Source of the DNA: Cellulophaga sp. F20128
GTDB taxonomy: Bacteria; Bacteroidota; Bacteroidia; Flavobacteriales; Flavobacteriaceae
Direction of reading: 5' to 3'
Length of the DNA: 64,000 nucleotides
NCBI RefSeq assembly: GCF_023015805.1
Contig: NZ_JALKBA010000007.1
Location: 62,001 to 126,000 of the forward strand
Shown here one piece after another: positions 47,280 to 57,488 of the stretch (position 1 is its first letter; each line of letters begins with the position of its first letter). The notes beneath the pieces are model-generated. The model did no database searches. It was given only the letters and a program-made list of their open reading frames with translations, and was not told where the DNA came from. Both the position numbers and the translations under genes were made by a program.

Positions 47280-48101
47280 ATGCATCTAATAAAAATTAAC
47301 CTATCATCCCTATTCATTCTTGCACTTTTTTTATTACCAACCGCTTTAAGTGCTCAAAATAATAAGCAGAAGAAAAATGGTTATGTAAAACTTTTTAATG
47401 GTAAAAATTGGGATGGATGGCGACTAGAATTGAGGAATAAGGATACCGTAATGGCTAAAAAAGTATATGCTATAGAAAAGGGTCTGGTACATGTTTTTAA
47501 AGATTTTCCTGATAGTTTAAATTTGAATACCGGTGATAATGGTACACATGGCCTTTTTTACACCACCAAAAAATACAGCAAATACATTCTAAAGTTTGAC
47601 TATAAATGGGGCGATAAAATAACAAACAATTTTGATAGATGGCAATATGATGCTGGCTGTTATTACCATGTTTTTGATGCTAAAATTTGGCCAAAAGGAA
47701 TTGAATACCAAGTACGATACAATCATATTACCAAAAAGAATCACACAGGCGATTTTTGGGCTGCCGGCACAACTTTAGATTGGTATTCAAAAGATGGAAA
47801 AACATTTCTTTCACCAAAAGATGGTGGAATAAAAAAAGAGCAAAAGAAAAATGAGCTTTACGGTCATGCGAACCCAAAACACAATGCACTAAACAACAAA
47901 TGGAACCGATGTGAAATCATTGTGATGGGAGACAAATACACCATTCATAAACTAAACGGGAAGATTGTAAACATAGGAACTAATCTATCCGTAAGCGAAG
48001 GTATAATAGGGTTTCAATCTGAAACTGCAGAAATATATTATCGGAATATAAAAATCAAAGAATTTAATGAGGAAATTCCAATGGAAAAATTTCTAAAGTA
48101 G
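47280..48101 (+). CDS. DUF1080 (3-keto-glycoside hydrolase-like) exported protein
   Basis: 273 residues, signal peptide to about residue 26 (TALSAQ). The DUF1080 opening YVKLFNGKNWDGWRLE, the core YILKFDYKWGDK, DAGCYYHVF, IWPKGIEYQVRY and TGDFWAAG, and the final IYYRNIKIKEF are clear. It probably acts on or binds sugars in the periplasm; 3-keto-glycoside cleavage is known for some relatives. A 114-base spacer upstream leaves room for its own promoter. A sulfatase remnant follows it. Confidence 0.82.
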   Translation: MHLIKINLSSLFILALFLLPTALSAQNNKQKKNGYVKLFNGKNWDGWRLELRNKDTVMAKKVYAIEKGLVHVFKDFPDSLNLNTGDNGTHGLFYTTKKYSKYILKFDYKWGDKITNNFDRWQYDAGCYYHVFDAKIWPKGIEYQVRYNHITKKNHTGDFWAAGTTLDWYSKDGKTFLSPKDGGIKKEQKKNELYGHANPKHNALNNKWNRCEIIVMGDKYTIHKLNGKIVNIGTNLSVSEGIIGFQSETAEIYYRNIKIKEFNEEIPMEKFLK

Positions 48102-48182
48102 GAAGTATAATTTAGGTGGCAATTTTCTGCATTCAAATTAAAAATTAAATACATACAAGAAAACCATTAATAGAATATAGCT

Positions 48183-48364
48183 ATGAAATTCATCCTAAAA
48201 ATATGCTTTCTATACTTTTTACAGGCGTAGACAGTAATGTATTTGCTCAAGAACAACCAGATAAACCAAACATCCTATTTATGATGTGTGCTAATCTAGG
48301 AAGCTTATGTCAGACCCTCGGTATCTTTAACAGCAATAACACATTTACAATATTGCTCCCCTAG
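48183..48364 (+). pseudogene. N-terminal remnant of an S1 sulfatase gene
   Basis: ATG 48183 starts a signal peptide (MKFILKICFLYFLQ) that stops after 15 codons. A second frame from ATG 48203 reads SNVFAQEQPDKPNILFMM and then CANLGSLCQ before a stop at 48364. The AQEQPDKPNILF segment is the usual junction of a signal peptide with the first sulfatase strand, and the Asp-Asp metal pair is lost. The rest of the gene is gone; the regulator's stop codon overlaps the end. Confidence 0.6.
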
Positions 48365-51300
48365 GATATAGTTTTAGCACTATGTGCTTTTAAAAACTCA
48401 GATGGAGAAACACCATGCAATTTCTTAAAGGATGTAGAAAAATAGGAGTTAGACTCAATTCCGATTTGATACATAACCTCTGCCACATTATAACCTTCAT
48501 TACTTTTTAACAATTCTGCTGCCCGTTGTAACCTAAAATTACGCAAGTATACGTTGGGTATTTGTCCTGTAAGTTGTTTTAACCTTCTGTAAAAATGGGA
48601 GGTACTTAATCCAATTTCTTTGGATAATTCTTCTACACCAAAATTAGAATCTGAAATATTCTCTTCAATAACGGCTATGATCGTATTTAAAAATTCCTTG
48701 TCTCTATTGGAGATTTCAATATTTTCTTTTGGTATTGCACTATTCTTAGCGAAATGCTCTTTCAGCTTAATGTTGTTTTGAATAAGTTTATCTACTCTAA
48801 GCACTAAATGCTTTAATGAAAATGGTTTGCTTAGATATTCATCAGCTCCAAACTCCAACCCCTTTATCAAATTTTCTTCATCGCCTAAGGCAGTTAAAAG
48901 CAGTACTGGAATATGACAGGTTTCTGGCTTAGATTTAATGTTCTCACAAAATGCAAAACCGTCCATCTTAGGCATCATCACATCACTAATTACCAAATCT
49001 GGCTCTTGTTCTTTTATTTTTTGCAACCCGTCAATACCATTGCTTGCAATTAAAATATTATAGGTATTAGACAGGGATGTACTTAAGAAAAGCTGTACAT
49101 CTTCTTCATCTTCCACAATTAGTATGGTATTTTTACTTTTTACGGTTACGTCTTCCTTATTTTTAATAATTTTTTTGAATTCACTAGGCAAAGGAACCCA
49201 ATCCTTGATATATGATTTACTAGATACATTAATTGATTCGTCGCTTTCACCTTCCATTGTTTTAGACGGTATTAACACAGAAAACCTAGTTTCAACATTA
49301 GGTTCGCTTTTCGCGGAAATTTCACCATCGAAAAGTTCCACTAGCGATTTGCAAAAAGCCAAGCCAATACCACCACCACTACTATTTTCTTTTTTATTGC
49401 CCAACTGGTAAAATCTTTCAAAAATATTGTGAAGGTCTTTCGCAGGTATTCCTTGACCACTATCAATTACATCAATCTTAATTGTTTTCCCTTTTTCAGT
49501 GGTAACTATGTCAGATTCAATACTTATATTTCCATGAGGAGGCGTATTCTTAAAGGAGTTTGATAACAGATTAAATATGATCCGTTCTACCTTTTCTACA
49601 TCAATAATAATCTCTTCGTTTGGGGAATTAACTTTATAAAAGAAGTTGATATTCTTCTCAATGGCGTAATTCTCAAAAGCCTCCGTGGTAGGGTAAATAA
49701 AATTACCCAAGGTGCTTTTGTTTAGGTTTAAACTAATAAATCCTTGTTCTGCCTGTCTAAATGTAATTAATTGATCGACTAAACTTAGGAGCCTTTTTGT
49801 ATTTTTTTGGATTATGGCAAGGTATTTTGAATTGGTTGTATCCTTATTTGTTGAGATAATCTGTTCCAATGGACCAGCAATTAAGGTCAATGGCGTTCTA
49901 AATTCATGTGATATATTGGTGAAATACCGAAATTTTCCCTGATTAATGATATCGATCCTTTCCTTATCTAATTGCTCATAATTTAATTTTTGTTTTAGTT
50001 TTTCATGGTTTACAAAATAGATAATGATACCAAAACATACAAATGCGATAAGTGCAAAAAACAAAAGGTAACTCCACCAAGTTTGGTACCATGGTGGTAA
50101 TATATCTACGGCAAGTGTTTTTATTTCCGAATTCCAGATATTATCTCCATTTGCCGCTTTGACCTTAAAAATATATTTTCCGGCAGAGAGGTTTGTATAA
50201 GTTATGGTAGCTTTACCCTCATTGCTTTCTATCCAGCGTTCGTTAAATCCTTCTAATTTATAGGCAAACATATTTTTAGTTGGCGTAGAGGTGTGTTCTA
50301 CGACCAATTGAAAAGCTATGGTTTGTTCGTTTTGACTGATGCTTATTTTTTCCGTTTCAGAAATGGATTTTTCAAGAATTACTTTCTTGTGAAGCTCTTC
50401 TCCAATTTTTACTATTTTATTGTTAATTAAAAGCGAGGTAATTAAAACTCTAGGAGGCATTAAATTTAACTTAATGTTCTCCGGTTTAAATACGGTAATT
50501 CCATTTAGCCCGCCAAAATAAAAATACCCTGAATTTCCTTTAAAGTAAGCCCCCTGTCTAAAATTATTCTGCGCCAATCCATCGCGCACATCAAAAACTT
50601 TAATGGCGTTGTTTTCTAGATTAAATTTAACCAGACCCATATCTGTACTCGCCCATAATAGACTGTCATTTTCTTGTAATATACCATAGATGGCATCATC
50701 TGGTAAGAGGTCGTTCTTTCTAAAAAATTCAATGCTAGTTGGTGTTCGAACATCATCAAAGATTATTTTATTTAATCCCCCACCAAATGTGCCAACCCAA
50801 ATATTTCCACCATTATCTTCATGCAATGAAAAAATATTGGAATAACTGAGCCTTACTTTTTCATCCTTATTGTCCGAAATTCGTAAACTTGTATTTATTT
50901 TTTCACCATCATATCTCCCGCGAATTAAACCTTTGTTTGTCCCAAACCAAAAAGCATCGTTCCGATCCCTTAATACGGCCTGAACACGTTCTTGCTGTAG
51001 TTCTAGCATCGATTTTACTTCAATAATAGGCGTATTTTGAGTTCTAATTTGTTCCCAAGGATTTTCTATTACCGCAATTTGAGTTCCTGAAATCAGAAAA
51101 TTACCATCGTCTAATTGATATATATCCCGATAAGTTTGCTCTAGAAGAAGTTCTCCTTGATCTCTTAAATTAATTTTCTTAAAACGATCACTTAAGGGGT
51201 TATACACTACTAATTCTGTATCTGTACCTAACCAGATGAAGCCTTTTTTGTCCTCATAAATGCATCGAATAACCGACTTACTTAGCAAAGGATATTTAGC

Positions 51301-52593
51301 AGTAATATTATTAAACTTTAGTTTTTGTATGGTTTTATCGTTGACTCTATTGATTGTTTTGAATAGGCTTTTATCATAAACTGACACCCATAACTTGCCT
51401 TTAGAATCTTCTAAAATGGCCGTTATTAAATTACTTGAAATTGCATACTTATCATATGGATTGTGAGCGTAGTTTATAAATTGCTTTTGAGAGATGTCTA
51501 ATTTATTAATTCCTCCTTGAGCCGTACCTATCCATAACACATCATAATTATCTTGAAAAATTGCATTGATATAATTACTACTTATACTTAACGCATATTT
51601 AGGATTATACTTATATGTAACAAAACCATCGTCTTTTTCAATATATTTTAAAAGTCCTTGCTCTGTTGTTCCTATCCATACATCCCCATTCTTATCTTCA
51701 AAAATAGTATTAACCTTATCCTGAATTTTATCAATCTTCTTGATAACATACAACCGATTTTCTTCTAAAGTAGTTTTAAAAAGTTCACCTTCTGCTGCGA
51801 CCCAAAGTATATCTTTTACCTTTTTTATGGTAGTTATGTTTTTGCCATCAAAATTATCATAACTTGTAAAGTCCTCAATTTGAGGGTTTAAACTTGAAAA
51901 ATTATCAACTAAGGTGATACTTTTTAAACCAGAATTAGCTGCCAAGATTAGTGAATTGTCTTCTACAAAATAAAATTCATTTATTAATGTTAAATTAGAA
52001 TTTTCTGGTATGACATTTTCAGAAACCGTAAAACTACCTGTGTCTACATCTGTTAGTTGACAAACGTATAATTTATTTTGTCCGGAAAACCAGACTTCAC
52101 CGTTGGGTCCGGCGCAGATATGGCTAACTTCTAACTTTGAGCTGAGCGGTACGGTATAAAACTTTTCTAACCATGGAATATAAACATCTATCCCCACATT
52201 GGTTCCAATCCAAAGAACCCCCCTGTCATCATTAAATAATTTAGCTATAAAATTACTAGAAATATTACCATCTCCCTTAGTTTGGGTGGTGAAGGTCTCA
52301 AATTCATAGCCATCGTATTTGATTAATCCGTTTGGTGTACCAAACCATAAAAAACCATATCGATCTTGGGTAATCGTATAGGTAGTATTTTGATTAAATC
52401 CTTCTTTATTAGAAAATCTTTCAAAATTTTGGGCTGTACTAACTAAAGCGTTTGATAAAGTAAACAGCACTATTTCCAGTAAAAATACTACGCTTAAGAG
52501 TCTTACTACACTACGTATTATGTTCTGTTTAATTGGAGAAGAATATTTCCTTTGATGTATCATTGAATTTACTAAAATAACAAATTCTAACAC
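48361..52593 (-). CDS. Hybrid two-component system regulator (HTCS)
   Basis: 1410 residues. An N-terminal membrane segment (VVFLLEIVLFTLSNALV) is followed by a periplasmic sensor of many two-bladed-propeller repeats (recurrent GFLWFGTPNGL/VLWIGT-type strands), a Y_Y_Y domain (about 730-800) and a second membrane helix near residue 840. Then come a histidine kinase (His896 in NISHEFRTPL; DSGQGIP and GGGIGLAF ATP-binding motifs), a receiver with Asp1204 (ISDVMMPKMDG), and a C-terminal AraC-type DNA-binding domain. A second in-frame ATG at 52563 is possible as start. Such proteins sense an oligosaccharide directly and activate susCD and enzyme genes; here the likely target is the region 29942-30364. 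Confidence 0.96.
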   Translation of the reverse strand: MLEFVILVNSMIHQRKYSSPIKQNIIRSVVRLLSVVFLLEIVLFTLSNALVSTAQNFERFSNKEGFNQNTTYTITQDRYGFLWFGTPNGLIKYDGYEFETFTTQTKGDGNISSNFIAKLFNDDRGVLWIGTNVGIDVYIPWLEKFYTVPLSSKLEVSHICAGPNGEVWFSGQNKLYVCQLTDVDTGSFTVSENVIPENSNLTLINEFYFVEDNSLILAANSGLKSITLVDNFSSLNPQIEDFTSYDNFDGKNITTIKKVKDILWVAAEGELFKTTLEENRLYVIKKIDKIQDKVNTIFEDKNGDVWIGTTEQGLLKYIEKDDGFVTYKYNPKYALSISSNYINAIFQDNYDVLWIGTAQGGINKLDISQKQFINYAHNPYDKYAISSNLITAILEDSKGKLWVSVYDKSLFKTINRVNDKTIQKLKFNNITAKYPLLSKSVIRCIYEDKKGFIWLGTDTELVVYNPLSDRFKKINLRDQGELLLEQTYRDIYQLDDGNFLISGTQIAVIENPWEQIRTQNTPIIEVKSMLELQQERVQAVLRDRNDAFWFGTNKGLIRGRYDGEKINTSLRISDNKDEKVRLSYSNIFSLHEDNGGNIWVGTFGGGLNKIIFDDVRTPTSIEFFRKNDLLPDDAIYGILQENDSLLWASTDMGLVKFNLENNAIKVFDVRDGLAQNNFRQGAYFKGNSGYFYFGGLNGITVFKPENIKLNLMPPRVLITSLLINNKIVKIGEELHKKVILEKSISETEKISISQNEQTIAFQLVVEHTSTPTKNMFAYKLEGFNERWIESNEGKATITYTNLSAGKYIFKVKAANGDNIWNSEIKTLAVDILPPWYQTWWSYLLFFALIAFVCFGIIIYFVNHEKLKQKLNYEQLDKERIDIINQGKFRYFTNISHEFRTPLTLIAGPLEQIISTNKDTTNSKYLAIIQKNTKRLLSLVDQLITFRQAEQGFISLNLNKSTLGNFIYPTTEAFENYAIEKNINFFYKVNSPNEEIIIDVEKVERIIFNLLSNSFKNTPPHGNISIESDIVTTEKGKTIKIDVIDSGQGIPAKDLHNIFERFYQLGNKKENSSGGGIGLAFCKSLVELFDGEISAKSEPNVETRFSVLIPSKTMEGESDESINVSSKSYIKDWVPLPSEFKKIIKNKEDVTVKSKNTILIVEDEEDVQLFLSTSLSNTYNILIASNGIDGLQKIKEQEPDLVISDVMMPKMDGFAFCENIKSKPETCHIPVLLLTALGDEENLIKGLEFGADEYLSKPFSLKHLVLRVDKLIQNNIKLKEHFAKNSAIPKENIEISNRDKEFLNTIIAVIEENISDSNFGVEELSKEIGLSTSHFYRRLKQLTGQIPNVYLRNFRLQRAAELLKSNEGYNVAEVMYQIGIESNSYFSTSFKKLHGVSPSEFLKAHSAKTIS

Positions 52594-52681
52594 GTGCGGC
52601 TCCGTAAATTAAGAGCAAATGCAATTAAATGGTATTTTTATAAAAAAAGGGAAGGTATTATGGAGAGCTACAAACTAAGGT

Positions 52682-52864
52682 TTATTGTTCAATATCATTG
52701 GCGCCAAAACCAACCAACTCATTATCTCGAAATTCCGGCGTAATTTCAATGGGATTGCAGCATACTTCGCAGTCTTCAATATAAGTTTGCCTTGCCATAG
52801 AACGATCTAAAAGCATGGATATTTCTTCCCAGCAATAGGGACATTGAAAGAAGTGTTCGTACAT
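52682..52864 (-). CDS. Small CPXCG-type zinc-ribbon protein
   Basis: 60 residues with two Cys pairs, CPYC near residue 8 and CEVCC near residue 34, as in the short cysteine-rich CPXCG family of unknown role. It is likely a zinc-binding cytoplasmic protein. The ATG lies 2 bases after the TolC-family stop, so it is the last gene of the efflux operon. It is not related to the polysaccharide locus. Confidence 0.75.
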   Translation of the reverse strand: MYEHFFQCPYCWEEISMLLDRSMARQTYIEDCEVCCNPIEITPEFRDNELVGFGANDIEQ

Positions 52865-52866
52865 AC

Positions 52867-54240
52867 TTAAAACGCAACGTTTAACAACTGCCCTGTTAAT
52901 TGCAACAACTGCAATTCTGCTAATTTAGCATCATACTTCGCTAAATTTTTATTTGTTTCTGCATTCAATAAGTTAATTTGTGCTTGTCTAAATTCTATGG
53001 AACTGATACGCCCCAACTGAAACTGTTCTATGGAACGTTCAAAATTATTCTGGTTGGTTCTTACGTTTTGCTCCTGAATTTCATAAATACGAAGTCTATT
53101 GTCATAGGCTGCTAAAGCATTCTTTACATCGGCATTGGTTTGCATGGCAACCTGTTTTATAGCCAATTCTTGATTCTGATAAACAATTTTAGCATTTTTT
53201 ATTCTAGTGGTAGTACTACCCCCATCAAACAAATTCCAGCGCAGGCTAGCTCCCAATCCTAGCGCATTTGTTTTAGAGTTTGTTCCGCCAAAAAATGCTG
53301 AGGGTGCACTTTGGTTATAATTCCACCCATAGGTGCCAGTTAAGTCTAAAGTTGGCAAGTAACCCGACTTGCTTACTTTGATATCATAATCGTTAATTGT
53401 TAAATTACTTTTTGCCTGCTGTAAACTCACGTTATTCACTAATGCATTTTCTACATAGGAATTAAATGTTAATCTGGGTAAAAAGGTAACAATGGTATCT
53501 GCCCTGAATTTGGTCTCCAAATCCTGATTTAAAATCACATTTAAATCGCGTTTCGCAGTGCTTAACTGCAAATTATTATTTAAAACATTAATGCTATCGT
53601 TGGTTAAATCTACCTGCGCATTTAAAATATCTAACTTGCTATTTTGTCCGTATTCAAAAGCGTATTCTGCTCTGGTTACACGCTGACTAGATATTTGTAG
53701 TGTTTCGGTTAAAACTTGTTCGTTTTCTTCCAAACGAGCTATTTCATAATACACACTAAACAATTGCAGCAATGTGTTTTCTATTGTTTCACGCGCTTGT
53801 AATTCACTTAATTTATACTGCTCCTTTAAACGCTGGTAGTTATAATGCCTTCCTAAACCATCAAATAAGGTGTAGGAGAGATTTAATCCCGAATTATAAC
53901 GACGTGCCTCGGCCTCATTTATTTCAGCATCTGGTCTAGGCTCACCGCCTTCTAAAAACTGTCCAGGATATTCAAAATTACTATTGGTATTACTATAATC
54001 TGCAGCTGCCGTTGCTGATAATGATGGGAGGTAACCAGAATTTAAAACAGCGGCATTATTTTCAGCTATTTCAATATCATTAGCGGCCATTTGAATGCCA
54101 AAATTACTTTCTAATGCCAATGTGATAGCAGCCGACTTTGTAAGAATAGGATCTTGTGCAAAACCGATCTCGACCACAAAAAAACTCACCAGAGATAAGA
54201 AGTAATATTGAAATATGTATTTATTAAGTTTATTCATCAT
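52867..54240 (-). CDS. TolC-family outer-membrane efflux protein
   Basis: 457 residues with a signal peptide (VVEIGFAQ). Two related halves of long alpha-helical coiled-coil and short beta segments are seen (LTKSAAITLALESNFGIQMA, then NNVSLQQAKSNLTIND), with the YNSGLNLSYTLFDG and ALGLGASLRWNLFDGG strands of the barrel. It forms the outer-membrane exit duct of a tripartite pump. It starts 20 bases after the RND gene stop and works with the pump and adaptor genes upstream. Confidence 0.94.
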   Translation of the reverse strand: MMNKLNKYIFQYYFLSLVSFFVVEIGFAQDPILTKSAAITLALESNFGIQMAANDIEIAENNAAVLNSGYLPSLSATAAADYSNTNSNFEYPGQFLEGGEPRPDAEINEAEARRYNSGLNLSYTLFDGLGRHYNYQRLKEQYKLSELQARETIENTLLQLFSVYYEIARLEENEQVLTETLQISSQRVTRAEYAFEYGQNSKLDILNAQVDLTNDSINVLNNNLQLSTAKRDLNVILNQDLETKFRADTIVTFLPRLTFNSYVENALVNNVSLQQAKSNLTINDYDIKVSKSGYLPTLDLTGTYGWNYNQSAPSAFFGGTNSKTNALGLGASLRWNLFDGGSTTTRIKNAKIVYQNQELAIKQVAMQTNADVKNALAAYDNRLRIYEIQEQNVRTNQNNFERSIEQFQLGRISSIEFRQAQINLLNAETNKNLAKYDAKLAELQLLQLTGQLLNVAF

Positions 54241-54260
54241 ATTAAAAATTATGCTACAAT

Positions 54261-57200
54261 CTATACGTCTTTTTTAATGTTAAGACCCTCTAAATGGGTG
54301 GCTTCTTTTTGTTCTTTGATTGCACGTTCTACTTCCTCCTTAGTAACATCTTCACCTGTTGCCAACCATTTACTACCCACTTTAATGGTATTGCTAAAGG
54401 ACAAAAATAACGGTAACAAAATCAAGGTAAGCACCGTAGCAAAACCAATTCCATACGCAATGGAGATTGCCATAGGCTTTAAAAATTGTGCTTGCCTACT
54501 CTTTTCAAGCATCAAAGGCGCTAAGCCGGCTATAGTTGTTACAGAAGTTAAAAATATAGCTCTAAATCTTGTTCTACCCGCTTCGTACAAGGCATCATCA
54601 AACTTTAGACCTTCTCTAAGGTTATTGTTAAATTTACCGATAAGCACCAGTCCATCGTTCACCATAATCCCAATTAAGGCAATTATCCCTAAAGCAGAGA
54701 GCATATTTAATGGGAAATCATGAATCCAGTGTCCCCAAGCAACAGCTGTTAAACTAAATGGCACTAATAGCATTAATAATAAAGGCTGACTAAAGCTTCT
54801 AAATGTAAATGCTATGGTAATATAAATAAGAATCAGCACTGAAAAAGCCACAAAACCAACGGAGTCTGTCATTTTTTGACGCTCTCTATTTTGCCCTTCA
54901 TATGAAACGCTCACTGTTGGGTATTTAGAAAGAATATCTGGCATCACATCTTTACGCAAACTAGCCATAATATCTACCGCTGTTGTTGTTTTATCATCTT
55001 TGATATCTGCAGAAACCTCAATTTCCCTTCTTCCATCCAAATGATTTATGGCAACATCACCCCTTTCAATAGTATAAGTAGCAATTTCTTTTAAAGGAAT
55101 TTTATCTCCACTAGGCGTTTCAATTCTCATTTCATCCAAATTGGTAATGGAGGAACGATCTTCTCTATCATACCGTACCCAAACTCTAATCTCATCTTGC
55201 CCCCGTTGAAAACGTTGCACTTGTGCACCAAAGAATCCGGCACGAACTTGACTCATTACACTTCTTAAATCGAGCCCTAAGAGATAGGCATTATCTTTTA
55301 ATTCTAATCGAATCTCTTTAATCCCTGCTGGATCATTATCCGCTACATCTTTTAAAAGAACATTGTTTAACAAGGCGTCCTTTACTTCTTTTTTAGCGCC
55401 TTTGAGTTCATTGATATTATTCCCCAACAAGGAAACCGAAACTGGACTCCCTCCAAAATTACCGCCAGAGCCATATATTAAACTCTCTACCCCTATTACA
55501 GGACCCACCAACTCTTCTAACCTGTTGGTAACAATATTAGATTGTATCGCATCTGGACGTTGTTCTCCTGGCAATAAGCTAATTTGCAATTCGGCACTAG
55601 AGGAACCAGGACCCAAGGTCTTAATGAGGTTTACAAAAAGTACTTTATCTGTTCCTTGCAAATATTTTTCAGTGAGTTCCTTATTGACAATTTTAGCCTT
55701 TTCTTCTATTAGACTAATAATTGAGTCTGTAACCTTCTCATTGGTGCCGTTAGGCATGGTCAAGGTTACCCGGGCAGAATCACTTGCCGTTCTTGGAAAG
55801 AACGCAACCCTTACAATATTCCCCATAGTAGACCCAATGGTCAATAACAACATGGCTACAAAAATTGAAAACGTCAAGAATTTATTTTTAAGAGAAAAGT
55901 GTAAAACAGGACTGTACAGCTTATCTCGAAGCCAAACCATTATTTTATCTCCAAATACATTAATGACCCTAAGTTTACTAAATAAGGCAGCAATGCCTTT
56001 CTTAGGTTCTTTATCTTCAGGTTTCAATGCTTTGGAATGTGCCAAATGCGCTGGCAAAATAATTAAAGCCTCCACTAAGGATACAACCAAGGTTAATATC
56101 ACAATGATGGAAACCTCACCAAAAAACTGCCCTATTCTACCATCTAAAAATAAGAATATAGAAAAGGCTAAAATTGTAGTTACTACCGCTGCTATAATAG
56201 GAGGGATTACTTCCATAATCCCATCAATAGCCGCTTCAATTGGGTTTTTTCCTTTCTCGTAATGTTGGTAAATATTTTCTGCTATTACAATACCATCATC
56301 CACTAAAATACCAATTACTATAATCATCCCAAATAAGGATAGTACATTGATGGTTACATTAAAAAACCCAGCAAAAATAAACATCCCTAAAAAAGCAACA
56401 GGCAATCCAAAAGCAACCCAAAAAGCAAGTCTCGTATTTAGGAAAAGTGATAAAAATATCAAGACTAGAATGATACCACTTATGGCATTTTCTATTAAAA
56501 GTGTGGTCCGTTCGTTTAGAGTTACCGATCTATCATCAACCACATGCAATTGAATGTGACTATTTTTTTCGTTATACTCTTTAATATACGTCTTTATTTT
56601 TTCGGCCGATGTTAACAAATCTTCCGTATTGGTACTTGTAATCTCCGCGTAAACCGCTATTTCTCCATCAAAATATAAGGCATTAGGAGTTTCTGAAAAT
56701 CGATCTCTAGTGGTAGCCACATCTTTTAAACGAATGGTAAGCCCAGATGGATCTGCTCTAACAATTAAATTAGAAAGTTCATCCCCGTAGTAGGATTTGT
56801 TATTGGCTCTAATTAAAAACTCTTCTGTACTGGTTTTAATAGTACCCCCAGTAGTAAGAATATTTGAATTAGCAACAGCTTGTGCTACATCATCAAAGGA
56901 AAGATTATAGGCCAATAATTTACTCTCATTTACGGCAATTTCAATTTCTTCTTCAGGATAACCTGATATTTCAATTTGAGATATGCCATCCATTCCCCTA
57001 ATATCATTTTCTATCTGTCTCCCAATATGTTTTAAAGTCGTTAAAGGAACATTTGCTCCACTAATAGCAAAACTTATCGTTTCTCTTATTATTTCTCTTT
57101 TTGAAACTACCAAAGGTTCCATGCCCGTAGGAAAAGAGGGTACTCTGTCTACCGCGTTTTTAACCTCCAAGAGCATAAAGTCTACATCTCTACCCCTTTC

Positions 57201-57488
57201 AATTTCTACATTGATGGTTCCACTATTTTCTCTAGACGTAGAAGTTACCCTGTCTATGCCTTGCAAGCCTTTTAAATTATCTTCAATTTGTAGAACAATA
57301 CCTTCTTCTACCTCTTGTGGAGAAGCTCCTGGGTAAGCAATACTAATCGTTATATTTTGAGTTTCTGATAATGGAAAATAGGACGATTTTAAGTTGAGCG
57401 CCCCTACCACACCAAAAATAAAAAATGCAATCACAATAACATTTACGGCAACGTGATACTTGATAAAATAAGCTACTAGATTTCTCAT
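54261..57488 (-). CDS. RND-family efflux transporter (inner-membrane pump)
   Basis: 1075 residues. First membrane helix VNVIVIAFFIFGVVGAL, then the porter-domain start YPGASPQEVEEGIVLQIEDN typical of the HAE/AcrB class. The proton-relay helix motifs VDDGIVIAENIY in the first half and GIMVNDGLVLIGKFN in the second mark the two six-helix bundles. The start codon overlaps the adaptor stop by one base (TAATG), so the three pump genes form one operon. The substrate (toxic organics, antibiotics or lipids) cannot be told. Confidence 0.95.
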   Translation of the reverse strand: MRNLVAYFIKYHVAVNVIVIAFFIFGVVGALNLKSSYFPLSETQNITISIAYPGASPQEVEEGIVLQIEDNLKGLQGIDRVTSTSRENSGTINVEIERGRDVDFMLLEVKNAVDRVPSFPTGMEPLVVSKREIIRETISFAISGANVPLTTLKHIGRQIENDIRGMDGISQIEISGYPEEEIEIAVNESKLLAYNLSFDDVAQAVANSNILTTGGTIKTSTEEFLIRANNKSYYGDELSNLIVRADPSGLTIRLKDVATTRDRFSETPNALYFDGEIAVYAEITSTNTEDLLTSAEKIKTYIKEYNEKNSHIQLHVVDDRSVTLNERTTLLIENAISGIILVLIFLSLFLNTRLAFWVAFGLPVAFLGMFIFAGFFNVTINVLSLFGMIIVIGILVDDGIVIAENIYQHYEKGKNPIEAAIDGIMEVIPPIIAAVVTTILAFSIFLFLDGRIGQFFGEVSIIVILTLVVSLVEALIILPAHLAHSKALKPEDKEPKKGIAALFSKLRVINVFGDKIMVWLRDKLYSPVLHFSLKNKFLTFSIFVAMLLLTIGSTMGNIVRVAFFPRTASDSARVTLTMPNGTNEKVTDSIISLIEEKAKIVNKELTEKYLQGTDKVLFVNLIKTLGPGSSSAELQISLLPGEQRPDAIQSNIVTNRLEELVGPVIGVESLIYGSGGNFGGSPVSVSLLGNNINELKGAKKEVKDALLNNVLLKDVADNDPAGIKEIRLELKDNAYLLGLDLRSVMSQVRAGFFGAQVQRFQRGQDEIRVWVRYDREDRSSITNLDEMRIETPSGDKIPLKEIATYTIERGDVAINHLDGRREIEVSADIKDDKTTTAVDIMASLRKDVMPDILSKYPTVSVSYEGQNRERQKMTDSVGFVAFSVLILIYITIAFTFRSFSQPLLLMLLVPFSLTAVAWGHWIHDFPLNMLSALGIIALIGIMVNDGLVLIGKFNNNLREGLKFDDALYEAGRTRFRAIFLTSVTTIAGLAPLMLEKSRQAQFLKPMAISIAYGIGFATVLTLILLPLFLSFSNTIKVGSKWLATGEDVTKEEVERAIKEQKEATHLEGLNIKKDV

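Noticed and set aside
1-48360. Carrageenan, agar or ulvan as the target of the locus
   Set aside because: No GH16, GH82, GH86, GH127/GH129-type or PL24/25/28/40 and GH105-like genes were recognised, while GH29 and GH141-like genes are present.
54208-54723. 171-codon plus-strand frame across the TolC/RND junction
   Set aside because: Antisense to two well-supported genes and without recognisable motifs.
55363-56262. 299-codon open frame on the plus strand inside the RND pump gene
   Set aside because: It is antisense to a gene with full RND motifs, has no signal or domain, and its residues mirror the pump's codons, so it is a shadow frame.
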